Origin: DATJGR01 sp035494855
Lineage (GTDB): Bacteria; Pseudomonadota; Gammaproteobacteria; Pseudomonadales; Azotimanducaceae
NCBI GenBank assembly: GCA_035494855.1
Contig: DATJGR010000256.1
Location: 1-6,070, forward strand
Direction: 5' to 3'
DNA length: 6,070 bases
Shown: positions 5,964 through 6,070 of the stretch, in pieces
How positions within the stretch are numbered: position 1 is the stretch's first letter
Layout: every line of letters begins with the position of its first letter
Translations under genes and position numbers: made by a program
The notes under the pieces: model-generated
The model's database searches: none
Told to the model about the DNA's origin: nothing
What the model saw: only the letters and a program-made list of their open reading frames with translations

Positions 5964-6070
5964 TCGATTGCACGTTCTGCACGACGCACGTGAGAGTTCC
6001 GTCGTCGAGGTGCGCCACCACCGTGTCGCCGCTCGACGCGTCTTCGACCGAGGTTATCGGCGTTCCCCAA
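5953..6070 (-). CDS. xseA: Exodeoxyribonuclease VII large subunit, C-terminal end (partial)
   Basis: Reading the minus strand from 6069 gives 38 codons and a TGA stop at 5953-5955. They begin WGTPITSVEDASSGDTVVAHL and continue to a CVVQNVQ segment before the stop. This matches the XseA C-terminus, where a glycine-rich strand, a GD motif, a DG turn and a VxNxQ ending are typical (E. coli has EVKNIQ there). XseA is the catalytic subunit of exonuclease VII, which degrades single-stranded DNA into oligonucleotides together with XseB. Only the extreme end is inside the window; the catalytic part lies beyond 6070. The stop overlaps the 5963 start of the M23 peptidase by 11 nt, or precedes the alternative 5948 start by 4 nt, so the two are likely one transcription unit. 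The fragment is short, so the call is good but not certain. Confidence 0.82.
   Translation of the reverse strand, partial: WGTPITSVEDASSGDTVVAHLDDGTLTCVVQNVQSNAV

Noticed and set aside
5220..5993. Plus-strand open frame opposite the M23 peptidase
   Set aside because: The minus-strand product has a signal peptide and full active site. The plus-strand product is a low-complexity Arg/His-rich shadow.
5783..6070. Minus-strand 95-codon frame reaching the window edge
   Set aside because: It is Arg-rich with no domain, and it overlaps both the peptidase start and the XseA C-terminus, which is read in a neighbouring frame and matches a known family.
1..6070. Mobile element, CRISPR array, tRNA or defence system
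   Set aside because: Coding is nearly continuous with conserved housekeeping genes. No direct-repeat arrays, terminal inverted repeats, transposase motifs or tRNA-like cloverleaf were seen.

Overview
This window is a housekeeping segment of a GC-rich gammaproteobacterial chromosome. The evidence is the gene order rodZ - hisS - yfgM - bamB - der. In E. coli and many other Gammaproteobacteria the same order occurs, with ispG between rodZ and hisS. The proteins are full-length, coding strands favour G/C at third codon positions, and nothing looks mobile or recently acquired. A xseA - M23 peptidase pair next to this cluster fits a high-GC gammaproteobacterium of the Pseudomonas/Xanthomonas/Steroidobacter type, but the genus cannot be fixed from this sequence.

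Plus strand, 1-5118: the window opens inside rodZ (its transmembrane helix, periplasmic linker and C-terminal domain are present). Next come hisS (histidyl-tRNA synthetase), yfgM (membrane-anchored TPR protein), bamB (outer-membrane lipoprotein of the BAM complex) and der (double-domain ribosome-assembly GTPase). Spacings are 10 nt, 3 nt, a 17-nt overlap and 22 nt, so this is almost certainly one transcription unit whose promoter lies upstream of the window. It links cell shape, translation, envelope protein export and assembly, and ribosome maturation.

Minus strand, 5121-6070: an intact secreted M23 metallopeptidase gene follows the last 38 codons of a gene whose product matches the C-terminus of exonuclease VII large subunit (XseA). 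The two are translationally coupled or overlapping. The peptidase converges on der with only 2 nt between the stop codons.

There is no stretch without a gene longer than 22 nt, and no RNA gene, CRISPR array, insertion sequence or phage gene. I see no previously undescribed system. The most interesting non-coding signal is a canonical four-tract G-quadruplex motif on the der sense strand about 20 nt past the der stop. It is encoded inside the Lys-Pro tail of the peptidase. The absence of ispG between rodZ and hisS is the main difference from the E. coli order.
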